A stretch of DNA of 64,000 nucleotides. It comes from Sulfolobaceae archaeon (lineage in GTDB: Archaea; Thermoproteota; Thermoprotei_A; Sulfolobales; Sulfolobaceae). Below, in pieces: positions 1 through 7,710 of this stretch (positions are counted from its first letter, which is position 1; each line of letters begins with the position of its first letter). The DNA lies in NCBI GenBank assembly GCA_028277025.1, contig JAPYVG010000004.1, positions 1 to 64,000 on the forward strand. Reading direction: 5' to 3'. The translations under genes and the position numbers were made by a program. The notes beneath the pieces were generated by a model. The model searched no databases and was not told the DNA's origin. It saw only the letters and a program-made list of their open reading frames with translations.

Positions 1-798
1 TAAGATGAATAATGGCTGATCTGACTGTGTCTGATAAACTTCATCACTCTCTTTACATTTCTCAATTACACTAAAGTCCTCATCCCTTCCCTCCAGCATC
101 TTGGCTCTACTTTCTCTATTTAAAACCACAACCTTCTTTACATTAACGTTAGCCTCATTTAACGCATTATCAACAACGCTCTTTAACTCTATTTCCTTAC
201 CTCTCCTATACGTTACATCGGCAGTAAAAATTATAGAGGGCTGTGAGCTTTTTATCCTATCAGCCAAAGCCTTTACTCCAAAGCCGGAAAATACAACAGT
301 ATGTATTGTTCCAGCCATTGCAGAACCTAACATCACGGCACCCGCCTCAACTACCATTGGCATATAAATTAGCACTCTATCCCCTGGAGAGGTAAAACGT
401 CTTATAAAACTGGAAATTTTTGAAGAAAGCGTATACAAATCTTGATAAGTATACTTCTTTTCATCTCCGTTTTCATTTAGCCAAATTATTGCGGTCTTAT
501 CACCTTTATCCTTCTTAACCCACCTTATTAAAGCATTGTAGGCAATATTTATTTTTCCTCCAACAAACCATCTGTAATTATCTGGGGATTTATAATCAAG
601 AACCTTCTCGTACGGCTTAAACCATTCAAGTTCTTTAGCTATCTTATCCCAAAATCTTTCTGGTTCTTTTATACTTTCATTCCAGATTTTTAAGTAATCG
701 TTAAGTGAAAGCTCTTTCACAAAAGAAGATAGGAGTAACTGTTTAAAGGAATTATTGCTAAAAATGACGTTCACAGATACAGCATATGGACTTTTCAT
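1..798 (-). CDS. acs: Acetyl-CoA synthetase, AMP-forming (N-terminal part, runs off the window)
   Basis: The frame is open from an ATG at 798 to the left window edge, giving about 266 residues; the rest of the gene lies outside. The translation begins MKSPYAVSVNVIF and has the N-terminal ACS features: a W-N-rich stretch with SIKEPERFWDKIAKELEWF, the DNYRWFVGGKINIAYNALI segment, then TYQDLYTLSSKIS and GDRVLIYMPMVVEAGAVML. Family enzymes activate acetate with ATP to acetyl-AMP and then acetyl-CoA in the cytoplasm. The catalytic P-loop-like and A8 motifs are beyond the edge and cannot be checked. An AT-rich TATA-like stretch sits at 838-850. Another short-chain acyl-CoA synthetase (for example propionyl-CoA) is possible from this fragment. 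Confidence 0.85.
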   Translation of the reverse strand, partial: MKSPYAVSVNVIFSNNSFKQLLLSSFVKELSLNDYLKIWNESIKEPERFWDKIAKELEWFKPYEKVLDYKSPDNYRWFVGGKINIAYNALIRWVKKDKGDKTAIIWLNENGDEKKYTYQDLYTLSSKISSFIRRFTSPGDRVLIYMPMVVEAGAVMLGSAMAGTIHTVVFSGFGVKALADRIKSSQPSIIFTADVTYRRGKEIELKSVVDNALNEANVNVKKVVVLNRESRAKMLEGRDEDFSVIEKCKESDEVYQTQSDQPLFIL

Positions 799-860
799 AA
801 ACAATTTGCTAGTCTCTATAGCATATAGAAACTGATGTAAATATAATAAGGGAGTGTTTA

Positions 861-910
861 CCCGTGGCGTAACTTTTCCTTACTTTTAATTACTTCTAAT
901 TCCACCACGG
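861..910. repeat. Inverted repeat of unknown nature in the acs to tRNA-Thr gap
   Basis: CCCGTGGCG at 861-869 faces CACCACGGG at 902-910 (8 of 9 positions pair) across a 32-nt AT-rich loop. It is followed by a GC-rich strip to about 951 with a smaller CCC-ATT-GGG hairpin near 933. Such GC-rich islands stand out in this genome and often mark structured RNA or the end of a lost mobile element. No ORF, C/D box set or tRNA fold was found in it, so its nature is unknown. Confidence 0.4.
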
Positions 911-1013
911 GCTAAGGGATCATACGCATTCACCCATTGGGGCTAGTCGAGGAAAACTATATAAACACAACTTGTCAAAACGATATTTAGAAGTGATTAA
1001 AAATAACGAGTAG

Positions 1014-1229
1014 TTATATAGAAGCGTTACAGTCTTTACAAGGGAGGAATTTAGAGATAGGGGATTTATTACATCAGTAGTATCAAAACTAACTTATCAT
1101 AATCGTTAAAGAAGACAAAATAGCTTCCTTATATGTGAGGGAATATAACTTACCGGCAATATGCGTTTATAAAAGATCGGATTTAGAGTATGGGAGAAAT
1201 ATTATGGGTTCAATAAATACGAATGCTAG
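1014..1229 (+). pseudogene. GNAT-family N-acetyltransferase relic with frameshifts
   Basis: Three reading frames in succession give GNAT-like pieces. The frame from 1023 reads SVTVFTREEFRDRGFITS, matching the acetyl-CoA-binding motif A region (R-x-x-G-x-A/G), and stops at 1107. A second frame from 1111 gives EDKIASLYVREYNLPAICVY. A third then gives KIGFRVWEKYYGFNKYE, the usual GNAT ending (Y-x-K-x-GF), before a stop at 1227. At least two frameshifts are therefore needed to restore one protein, and no N-terminal half is visible upstream. I read it as a decayed gene. A sequencing error could explain one shift but not the missing front half. Confidence 0.7.
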
Positions 1230-1293
1230 ACCGATGTAATTACAAGGCGTGTTAGATAAGTATGCCGTGAAGCGAAAAAGATTTGATATAAAC

Positions 1294-1300
1294 TTTATAA
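1294..1300 (+). promoter_or_regulatory. TATA box of tRNA-Thr
   Basis: TTTATAA lies about 30 nt upstream of the first tRNA base, the usual archaeal TATA position; a second TATAAA at 1311-1316 is too close to act for the mature 5' end. Confidence 0.5.
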
Positions 1301-1326
1301 CCTCACTCGTTATAAACTTTAGTAGT

Positions 1327-1412
1327 GCCGCCGTAGCTCAGTTTGGTAGAGCGCCGGCCTTGTAAGGTAACTGGAAAGCCGGTGGTCCGGGGTTCAAGTC
1401 CCCGCGGCGGCT
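1327..1412 (+). tRNA. tRNA-Thr (anticodon UGU) with a 12-nt intron
   Basis: The cloverleaf can be drawn by hand. The acceptor GCCGCCG (1327-1333) pairs with CGGCGGC (1405-1411), followed by discriminator U at 1412. The D stem is GCTC/GAGC, the anticodon stem CCGGC/GCCGG, and the T stem CGGGG/CCCCG around TTCAAGT. The loop bases C-T-TGT-A precede an insert at 1365-1376, after which A and the 3' stem resume. That places a 12-nt intron directly 3' of position 37, the canonical archaeal site. The anticodon TGT (1361-1363) reads ACA codons. CCA is not encoded. The 3' end is overlapped on the opposite strand by the small RHH gene. Confidence 0.95.
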
Positions 1413-1540
1413 TTCTTTTCCCTTAGATACTTTATTAGAGCTTCCCTAATTACTTCACTTCTAGTTACCCTTGAATTCACAGCATATAAATCAAGCTCTT
1501 GTAATAAGTCCTCCTCCAATTTAAATGTGATCACTCTCAT
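1394..1540 (-). CDS. Small ribbon-helix-helix DNA-binding protein, candidate cell-cycle regulator aCcr1
   Basis: A 48-residue frame starts at ATG 1540 and ends at a TGA inside the T-loop of tRNA-Thr. It reads [17 protein letters not shown] at the front, the beta strand and first helix of an RHH/CopG fold, then [13 protein letters not shown] as the second helix, with a basic tail. Such proteins bind DNA as dimers through the beta strand. Sulfolobales carry a tiny RHH regulator, aCcr1, reported to repress cdvA through an AGTATTA motif. As I recall, its DNA-contact residues are R2, K7 and R27, and all three positions match here. A TATA-like AATATATGAG lies about 30 nt upstream, so the gene is probably leaderless. 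RHH paralogues are common, so the aCcr1 identity is inference. Confidence 0.75.
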   Translation of the reverse strand: MRVITFKLEEDLLQELDLYAVNSRVTRSEVIREALIKYLREKKAAAGT

Positions 1541-1542
1541 GG

Positions 1543-1591
1543 TACCTCGGTATTACTCTTTGAACACCTCATATATTTCCTGTTCGAGGTA
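1543..1591 (-). promoter_or_regulatory. Promoter and possible operator of the RHH gene
   Basis: TACCTCG (1543-1549) and CGAGGTA (1585-1591) form a perfect 7-bp inverted repeat that brackets the TATA-like element at about 1569-1578. GGTATTAC at 1549-1556 differs by one base from the AGTATTA motif of aCcr1-type regulators. The arrangement would suit autoregulation by the RHH protein. This is a reading of position only. Confidence 0.4.
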
Positions 1592-1609
1592 TAAGTGGAA
1601 TTAGAGAGA

Positions 1610-2767
1610 CTAAACCGAAAGTATTACCTTACTCTCCGTAAGTATTTCATCTATTATTTTTGATAGAAATTGAGGGTCGTTCTCATCAGATATGAAGCCC
1701 TTAATTATCATAGACTCAGCCTCTTTCCTACTGAAACCTCTTGACTCTAAATAGAATATTAAATCCTCCGGAACTTTCGATACTGAAGCTGAGTGCTTAG
1801 CTAATTTAACTCTACCAGTTTTAACCTCTAACATAGGCGCAACTACTGCCTTAGCTTCTTTACCTATTATAAACGCTCTTCCTAAGATTGAAGTTGATGA
1901 ATCGTACGCATTTTCAAATATTGTAGCATCCCCTCTTATAACGGTCAGTGCATTATCGGCCGATATCGCTTTTAACACACCTTCACTCCTGCTATTACTA
2001 CCTATATGGTTAACGTTTATTCTAATATCAATATTGTCGTCATCAATTCCTATTGCCTTGGCTGTAAATGTAGAACTGCTAATACCTTTCAATTCTATAT
2101 TATAATTTATATGAGAAGCTATGGATTTAGAAGAAAATACTAGGTTATTAACCGTACCCTCTACTTCAGCCTTCATGTGAAGAAATACATAAGGAGATAA
2201 AGAAATTACATATAAATTAAGTATTGAATCCTTGCTCACTTTAAGTGAGATAACTGAAGAAGTCATGGAAGTTAGTTTAGACTCAGAAAAATAAATAAGA
2301 TCTAATTCATCACCCTCTTTTATCTCTACCTCTAAATTTAAGGGTGATATTGTCTTCTCTAGGGAGGACGTATGATATACTAAAACCTTCTTAAACTCAC
2401 GGGAGGTAATCCGTATTTTCCTTGATAATGCTAAGGTTAATGCTACAAGTTTGTGTTCTTCCGGCTTTATTAACTCGTTATAGGGAGAGTCAGAAACAGT
2501 TACATTACTGTCTTTTATCAACCCGTTGTCCACTACGATAGTCTTATAATCTTCTATCTGTCTACTCACTTTAGTTTCATCTGAGTCTTTAACTTCGAGA
2601 CTCAAGTTATCAAATTTATTCCAATCAGTATAATGTTTTAGTGTTGGTGAATCATGAATTACTTGATAAGGTAAAGAAAGATATGTTGATAAAAGCTTTT
2701 CCCTTTCCATCTTATTTTCAAATTTGGAAATATATTGTTGAGCAGAAGAAAAATTTACAACTCCCAT
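1610..2767 (-). CDS. sufD: Fe-S cluster assembly protein SufD
   Basis: SufD-type scaffold subunit of 385 residues. With SufB and SufC it forms the SufBCD complex that builds Fe-S clusters in the cytoplasm. The C-terminal half shows the right-handed beta-helix pattern and the motif KLAKHSASVSKV, holding the His that the family uses at the SufB-SufD interface, followed by the helical end LIFYLESRGFSRKEAESMII. It begins one base after the sufB stop, so the two are co-translated. The N-terminal helical part is poorly conserved, as usual for SufD. It is the last gene of the phoU-like/sufC/sufB/sufD run. Confidence 0.93.
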   Translation of the reverse strand: MGVVNFSSAQQYISKFENKMEREKLLSTYLSLPYQVIHDSPTLKHYTDWNKFDNLSLEVKDSDETKVSRQIEDYKTIVVDNGLIKDSNVTVSDSPYNELIKPEEHKLVALTLALSRKIRITSREFKKVLVYHTSSLEKTISPLNLEVEIKEGDELDLIYFSESKLTSMTSSVISLKVSKDSILNLYVISLSPYVFLHMKAEVEGTVNNLVFSSKSIASHINYNIELKGISSSTFTAKAIGIDDDNIDIRINVNHIGSNSRSEGVLKAISADNALTVIRGDATIFENAYDSSTSILGRAFIIGKEAKAVVAPMLEVKTGRVKLAKHSASVSKVPEDLIFYLESRGFSRKEAESMIIKGFISDENDPQFLSKIIDEILTESKVILSV

Positions 2768-4207
2768 TTATGCCACTGCACCTAGCTTATCCAATTCCAA
2801 CTTAATAACCTTATTTAACATTGTAGCGTACTCAAATGGCAACTCTTTCATTATTTCGTCTATGAAACCAAGTACTAGCATTGATACAGCCTCTTTTTCA
2901 TCGATACCTCTGTTCATTAGATAGAATAGCTGGTCTTCATTCATCCTAAACGTGTGGGCTTCGTGAGCTACATCTGCGTCTTCCTCAAACACTTGATTGT
3001 GTGGGAATGTGTAAGCCTTAGTTTTCTCATCTAGCATTAACGAATCACACTTAACAAATGCTTTGGAACTCACAGCACCTTTATTTACCTTAATTAACCC
3101 TCTGTATATATTTACGCCACCGTTAAACCCTATATTCTTGTTTATAACCTTACTCCTTGTATAAGGAGCGGCATGAATCATCTTAGACCCACTATCCTTC
3201 CACTCCCCTTCACCGCTTGCTAAGGTTACTACTAAGCTTGTTGATGAAGCATTTCTACCCCTTAATATTGTTGAAGGATATACGAAACTGTACTTAGAAC
3301 CTAAGGAACCTTCAACCCATTCAACTGTCGCATTTTCGTCAGCCCAAGCCCTCTTATTGTTAAAGTTTATTACGTTTTTACTCCAGTTCTGAACAGTAGT
3401 GAATTTAATATAAGCGTTTTTCTTGGCGTAGAGTTCTACCATACCATCGTGGAACGAGAATTTCTTAAACTGTGGTGCACTACAGCCCTCAATAAAATGA
3501 ATATAAGACCCCTCATCAGCTATTAACAGTGTATGTTCAAATTGTCCTTCCATTTCACTACCTATAATAAAGAAACCTTCTACTGGTATCGATATTTTTA
3601 CTCCTTTAGGAACGTAAACAAATACCCCACCGCTCCATAAAGCTCCGTGTAATGCCGCGAACTTGTGATCAGAAACTGGGAAAATTTTTGTGAAATACTC
3701 CTTCATTACATCAGGGTATTTCTGCACTGCTTCTTCTGGTGGCATCATTATGACTCCTTTTTTCTGAAGTTCTTGTTTCACGTTTGAATAAATAGGCTCT
3801 GACTCAAAGGTAGCTACCAAACCGCCTAAGTATTGTTGTTCTGCTTGAGGAATACCTAACTGTTCATAATACTTCCTAATCTCTGGTGGGATTTGAGACC
3901 AATCAGAAGTTCTCTCTACGTCTGGCTTTATGTAAATTTCCATTTTTGAAACATCTAACTCTGATAGGAAGTCTGGTAACCAATTAGGAGTAGGAAGTTT
4001 CTCAAATAATTCGAGACTCTTTAACCTTAAACGTAACATCCACTCGGGTTCTTTCTTTATCCTTGAAATCTCCACGATAACGTCTTTGCTTAACCCAGAC
4101 TCAACTACCCTCTTATGAAACTCTTGCTGTGTGAGGTTATTGTTCTTAGCCTCAATGGCAGCATTTATTATCTCGTTTATATCAACGGATATTTTCTCTT
4201 CTTGCAA
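2768..4207 (-). CDS. sufB: Fe-S cluster assembly protein SufB
   Basis: A 479-residue SufB, the cluster-scaffold subunit. The family signature is clear: ALHGALWSGGVFVYVPKGVK, EGCSAPQF, the conserved Cys in FVKCDSLMLDEK, and EEDADVAHEAHTFRMNE near the C-terminus. It starts with TTG at 4207; no ATG near the expected N-terminus fits better. A 109-nt gap separates it from sufC and carries its own TATA-like element, unlike the 18-nt and 0-nt gaps elsewhere in the cluster. sufB-sufD may therefore be transcribed separately as well as with sufC. No SufE/SufS gene is in the window. Confidence 0.96.
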   Translation of the reverse strand: MQEEKISVDINEIINAAIEAKNNNLTQQEFHKRVVESGLSKDVIVEISRIKKEPEWMLRLRLKSLELFEKLPTPNWLPDFLSELDVSKMEIYIKPDVERTSDWSQIPPEIRKYYEQLGIPQAEQQYLGGLVATFESEPIYSNVKQELQKKGVIMMPPEEAVQKYPDVMKEYFTKIFPVSDHKFAALHGALWSGGVFVYVPKGVKISIPVEGFFIIGSEMEGQFEHTLLIADEGSYIHFIEGCSAPQFKKFSFHDGMVELYAKKNAYIKFTTVQNWSKNVINFNNKRAWADENATVEWVEGSLGSKYSFVYPSTILRGRNASSTSLVVTLASGEGEWKDSGSKMIHAAPYTRSKVINKNIGFNGGVNIYRGLIKVNKGAVSSKAFVKCDSLMLDEKTKAYTFPHNQVFEEDADVAHEAHTFRMNEDQLFYLMNRGIDEKEAVSMLVLGFIDEIMKELPFEYATMLNKVIKLELDKLGAVA

Positions 4208-4236
4208 TTAGATTACCCAACATTAACTCTGTTAAA

Positions 4237-4249
4237 GATAAAATATAAA
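4237..4249 (-). promoter_or_regulatory. TATA-like element before sufB
   Basis: On the minus strand this reads TTTATATTTTATC, centred about 36 nt upstream of the sufB TTG start, in the only sizeable gap of the suf cluster. Confidence 0.5.
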
Positions 4250-4316
4250 CTTACCTATGATCAACGAATTAAATGAAATAAATTTAGTATAAAAAGTCAT
4301 TGTAGAGAAAATTAAA

Positions 4317-5054
4317 TTATTTTAAAATTCCTTCATAACCTTTTTCGTCTATTAGCTTCGCTAATTCTATACCACCGCTTGCCACAATCTTCCCCTTGTA
4401 AAGTACGTAAACCTTATCAGCATTAACGTGATCAAGAATTCTTCTGTAATGTGTTATTATTAAGAATCCGGTCTTATTTTCATCTCTTAGCGAAAGTATT
4501 GCATTCGCTATCGCCCTCAAACCGTCAACATCAACACCAGAATCTGGTTCGTCTAGTATGGCGAATTTAGGTTTCATTAACAACATTTGTAGTATCTCAG
4601 TCCTCTTCTTTTCTCCACCGCTAAACCCTTCAAAGATACCCCTATTCAGCAATGAATCTGCAACACCTACCTTCTTACTCAGCTCCTTTACGTAACTTAT
4701 TACTTGCATCGGTTGAGCTGAAGAACCATAAATTCTATTATATTCAGCAACTAATAACGTTGATAATTTCACACCACTTATTTCAATTGGGTTCTGAAAT
4801 GCTAGGAATAATCCTTTCCTCACTTTCTCAAATGTTTCTAAATTAGTGATGTCTTCACCATCTAGTATTATTCTACCTTTAGTTATCTTATACTTAGGAT
4901 GTCCCATGAGTGCTAGGGAAAGTGATGTTTTACCACTACCGTTAGGCCCCATTAATACGCTTATCTCTCCAGATTTTATTTCTAAAGACACTCCTTTCAA
5001 AATCTCTTTACCTTCGACTTCTACATGCAAATCTTCAATCTTTAGCTCACTCAT
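4317..5054 (-). CDS. sufC: Fe-S cluster assembly ATPase SufC
   Basis: A 245-residue ABC-type ATPase that drives SufBCD. Walker A GPNGSGKT lies at residues 36-43, the Q-loop is in FLAFQNPIEI, the ABC signature is FSGGEKKR near residue 147, Walker B is FAILDEPDSGVD, and the switch His is in IITHYRR. The FSGGEKKRTEI and EPDSGVD wording is typical of SufC rather than transporter ATPases. It starts 18 nt after the AbrB/PhoU gene and precedes sufB. Confidence 0.96.
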   Translation of the reverse strand: MSELKIEDLHVEVEGKEILKGVSLEIKSGEISVLMGPNGSGKTSLSLALMGHPKYKITKGRIILDGEDITNLETFEKVRKGLFLAFQNPIEISGVKLSTLLVAEYNRIYGSSAQPMQVISYVKELSKKVGVADSLLNRGIFEGFSGGEKKRTEILQMLLMKPKFAILDEPDSGVDVDGLRAIANAILSLRDENKTGFLIITHYRRILDHVNADKVYVLYKGKIVASGGIELAKLIDEKGYEGILK

Positions 5055-5072
5055 ATTTTTACACCCAATCTA

Positions 5073-6074
5073 TTATGCACCAGAGTTAAAATTTCTCTCT
5101 ATCCAGGGTAGCTCCTCTAAAAATATCGAACAAACAGAATTATTTAATGCTTCTTCTAGGTTTAATATTAAATCCTCCACATAATTTTTGAGAAGTAAAT
5201 CGGATAAATTTAGCTGAGAGTAGTATTGTTTTAACTGAGAAATTATTGTATATCCATTACTTATCCTCTTTATGCTTGGGAATAATATTGTCATTATTAT
5301 CTCATCAAGCAAATCATTAATCCTTTGAAACATTTCTATCATAATTTTAGCTTGTTCTTGTGATAAATTAGAGTTCCTTATAAACGTACTAATCTTATTC
5401 ATTATAGTATATATCCTCAAAATAATTGTAGAGCTTATGACTATTATAAAATTCCTCAAATTGTCCCGCTCAGATACATATTTACCTCCTATGCTTCTTC
5501 TAAGTAACATTAATTGAATTCTTTTTAAATCATCTAAATTAGCCTGAACCTCATTTATGTTTTGACCTTTAAGATAAGCTATTATTTCATCTACTTTTCT
5601 TGATGTAATATTAAGGATTCTACGTAAAAGCGATTCTGAACCTATTTTCTCAGTATCAAGTAGACAGTCAAGCTTTATACTATTATCAGTAGTTTCTGCT
5701 ACTTCAATTCCCACTAATTGCTTAGAATAATTAATTGTTTCTTCAAATTCTTTAGGATCAATATTTCTTTTAGAGACGAAAAATACTTCATCATAACCTA
5801 ACATATATAGGCATGGAATAGCAGTCACAATAGGTTGCTTATAATTATCTATGTCTATCTTTATATTTCTTCTATTAAAATTGATTTTAACTTTTTCAGC
5901 TATTAACCTAAGTGTTCCATCATCAGATATTTCCATAATTATTTTATCTCCAGGTTTTATTCCCCACTTGTTTATCCACTTCTTAGGTAATGTAATGAAT
6001 AATGAAGATGAACCTAAGCGTTGGACTTTCCTAGTTTCAACATCTTTTGATAACTTGTTAGTCTCTTCAGACAA
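5073..6074 (-). CDS. AbrB/SpoVT domain plus PhoU-like domain protein
   Basis: A 333-residue protein. Residues about 15-60 form a swapped-hairpin AbrB/SpoVT DNA-binding domain (LGSSSLFITLPKKWINKWG, then GDKIIMEISDDGTLRL). The remainder is helical with two PhoU-like repeats (DEIIAYLKGQNINEVQANLD; QERINDLLDEII-type helices). Archaeal proteins of this layout are annotated as phosphate-uptake or related regulators. No phosphate transporter is nearby. Instead sufC follows after 18 nt on the same strand, so a link to Fe-S cluster supply is possible but inferred. Confidence 0.8.
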   Translation of the reverse strand: MSEETNKLSKDVETRKVQRLGSSSLFITLPKKWINKWGIKPGDKIIMEISDDGTLRLIAEKVKINFNRRNIKIDIDNYKQPIVTAIPCLYMLGYDEVFFVSKRNIDPKEFEETINYSKQLVGIEVAETTDNSIKLDCLLDTEKIGSESLLRRILNITSRKVDEIIAYLKGQNINEVQANLDDLKRIQLMLLRRSIGGKYVSERDNLRNFIIVISSTIILRIYTIMNKISTFIRNSNLSQEQAKIMIEMFQRINDLLDEIIMTILFPSIKRISNGYTIISQLKQYYSQLNLSDLLLKNYVEDLILNLEEALNNSVCSIFLEELPWIERNFNSGA

Positions 6075-6147
6075 AAGAATATCACTAATAATTAACTTAA
6101 ACAGCGTTTATAAAAACATTTCTAAGAAAATATATGAGTATAAAGCC

Positions 6148-6528
6148 TTATGAAAAAGGCTTTCTCTTTTTGAATGATATAATTATATACCACTTCCTCT
6201 TCTCTACCTCCATACTTGAGGGATCTACGTCTTCTGGTAACTTTACCTTTAAATAATATGTTTTCCCAGATTTAGTTTTACACTCAACTCTAAGCGAATT
6301 CTCTACCGCACTAGCTTTTAGAGTTTGCGTATCAGCCTTAGGTAGGTCAATTATAAATCTATACTGATCTTCTGTCTCCTCAGCCGAATATAATGGACTC
6401 CTAATTCCCATCATCTCCTCCATTTCCTTGAACTCCTTTTCAACCTCCTCCTCGAACTTCCTCATTGCTTCTTCTTCCTTTTTTATTAAGTTTCTAATTA
6501 GATCATCTAAGTCTTTAAAAACTGGCAT
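6148..6528 (-). CDS. hsp20: Small heat-shock protein, Hsp20/alpha-crystallin family
   Basis: An ATP-independent holdase of about 126 residues. The first 45 residues are a highly charged helix rich in E and K (KKEEEAMRKFEEEVEKEFKE). The alpha-crystallin domain follows with YRFIIDLPKADTQTLKASAV, a LRVEC strand, and YLKVKLPEDVDPSSMEVEKR, then WYIIISFKKR. I prefer the ATG at 6528 because GTGAGG sits just before it; an in-frame ATG at 6543 overlaps the PAC2-family stop and would add five residues. The C-terminal I-x-I anchor is not obvious. It is the last gene of the gcvT-gcvH-PAC2 run. Confidence 0.88.
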   Translation of the reverse strand: MPVFKDLDDLIRNLIKKEEEAMRKFEEEVEKEFKEMEEMMGIRSPLYSAEETEDQYRFIIDLPKADTQTLKASAVENSLRVECKTKSGKTYYLKVKLPEDVDPSSMEVEKRKWYIIISFKKRKPFS

Positions 6529-6535
6529 TTTGGCC

Positions 6536-7279
6536 TCACGCATAAGTCATTGGTTTGCCAGAGGCATATTTAGGTAATTCGACCTTAGTTTGTTCCATTA
6601 ATCCCTTAATCTTCTCTCTTATTTCCTCAGCTTCCTTTAATAAATCGTCTACAGAGACTGAAAAACCTATGTACCTAGATAGTATTGTTAATGCAATAGC
6701 AGCAGCTTCTGGATCTGGAAGATCTAAAAACGACTCAACTACTATTACAAAGTTGTCTATTCCCTCTTTTCTACTATAGAGTAAAAGTGGGGCATAAGGG
6801 CCAGCAATATATCCATCACCAAATTTCTTCATTAATCCTATCTTATCTAACTCTTGCGAAATTTCGGGATTATTGCTTATCCAGTAAGCGTTTAAATTTT
6901 CTGTATTAAGCCTATCCTCTATTGGGATTCCAGTGATTGAAATTATCGTACTAACACCATATTTTTTAGCAAAATGTACTATTTCTTTATCAATCGGATC
7001 TATTGCACTAGAAGGTATTGCAATCCATGAGTGTGCTACTATAATATTTGAATTATGGTAAAACCTTATAGGTGATTTAGCTATACCATCTTTCACATGA
7101 GAAATAGGAGGTAAGAGTTTAGGAGCATAGAGCGACGCAAAGTCCTTAAGCCCTAACTTATCAATTAAATACTCAGTTGCGATAACACCTACTAATCCCG
7201 CATCTGGAATACCTACAATCATATATGTCGGTTTAGATAAGGTTGGAATATAATCCTCAATTATTTCTACCGTTTCCAT
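6536..7279 (-). CDS. PAC2-family protein (proteasome-assembly-chaperone-like)
   Basis: A 247-residue protein of the archaeal PAC2/DUF75 type. Visible family features are the front KPTYMIVGIPDAGLVGVIAT, then AHSWIAIPSSAIDPIDKEIV, ISITGIPIEDR, and FVIVVESFLDLPDPEAAAIA, ending in a helical segment. The family is related to eukaryotic 20S proteasome assembly chaperones; in archaea most members have no proven role. It abuts gcvH (next base) and overlaps the small heat-shock gene, so it is translated with glycine-cleavage genes. Whether that grouping is functional is unknown. Confidence 0.85.
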   Translation of the reverse strand: METVEIIEDYIPTLSKPTYMIVGIPDAGLVGVIATEYLIDKLGLKDFASLYAPKLLPPISHVKDGIAKSPIRFYHNSNIIVAHSWIAIPSSAIDPIDKEIVHFAKKYGVSTIISITGIPIEDRLNTENLNAYWISNNPEISQELDKIGLMKKFGDGYIAGPYAPLLLYSRKEGIDNFVIVVESFLDLPDPEAAAIALTILSRYIGFSVSVDDLLKEAEEIREKIKGLMEQTKVELPKYASGKPMTYA

Positions 7280-7702
7280 TTACAATCCCTCACGCTTCTT
7301 AATTAATTCAATATACTGCTCGGGGTTTAACAATTTTTCTACTTCCTTTAAATTCTTTATCTTGAGCTTAAATATCCAGCCCTTATCATAAGGATCCTTA
7401 TTTAGCAATTCTGGTAATGTAGTTAATTCCTCATTTACTTCTGTAATTATACCGGAAAGTGGTGAATATATATCTGCTGCAGCTTTAACTGATTCTACTA
7501 CAGCCACTTGTTCACCCACATTTACTTCTCTTCCAACACTAGGTAAATCAATACCTACTATATCTCTAAGTTTCTTCTGAGCATAATCAGTTATTCCCAC
7601 AGTGGCGATATCTCTATCAACTTTAACCCATTCATCTGTCTCGGTATAATAAAGCCCTTTTAATACCACATATTTTCCTCCCACAACTATTCTCTCACTC
7701 AT
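7280..7702 (-). CDS. gcvH: Glycine cleavage system H protein
   Basis: The lipoyl-carrying shuttle of glycine cleavage, 140 residues. The lipoylation site is the Lys in [19 protein letters not shown], and the front half has the [20 protein letters not shown] strand pattern of H proteins. It receives the aminomethyl group from GcvP and presents it to GcvT. It starts eight bases after the gcvT stop and ends directly before the PAC2-family gene. gcvPA-gcvPB are divergent just beyond gcvT. Confidence 0.96.
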   Translation of the reverse strand: MSERIVVGGKYVVLKGLYYTETDEWVKVDRDIATVGITDYAQKKLRDIVGIDLPSVGREVNVGEQVAVVESVKAAADIYSPLSGIITEVNEELTTLPELLNKDPYDKGWIFKLKIKNLKEVEKLLNPEQYIELIKKREGL

Positions 7703-7710
7703 TTTACCAC

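Noticed and set aside
1618..1625. AGTATTAC at the end of sufD
   Set aside because: It lies within coding sequence with no promoter context, so it is read as chance rather than a regulator site.
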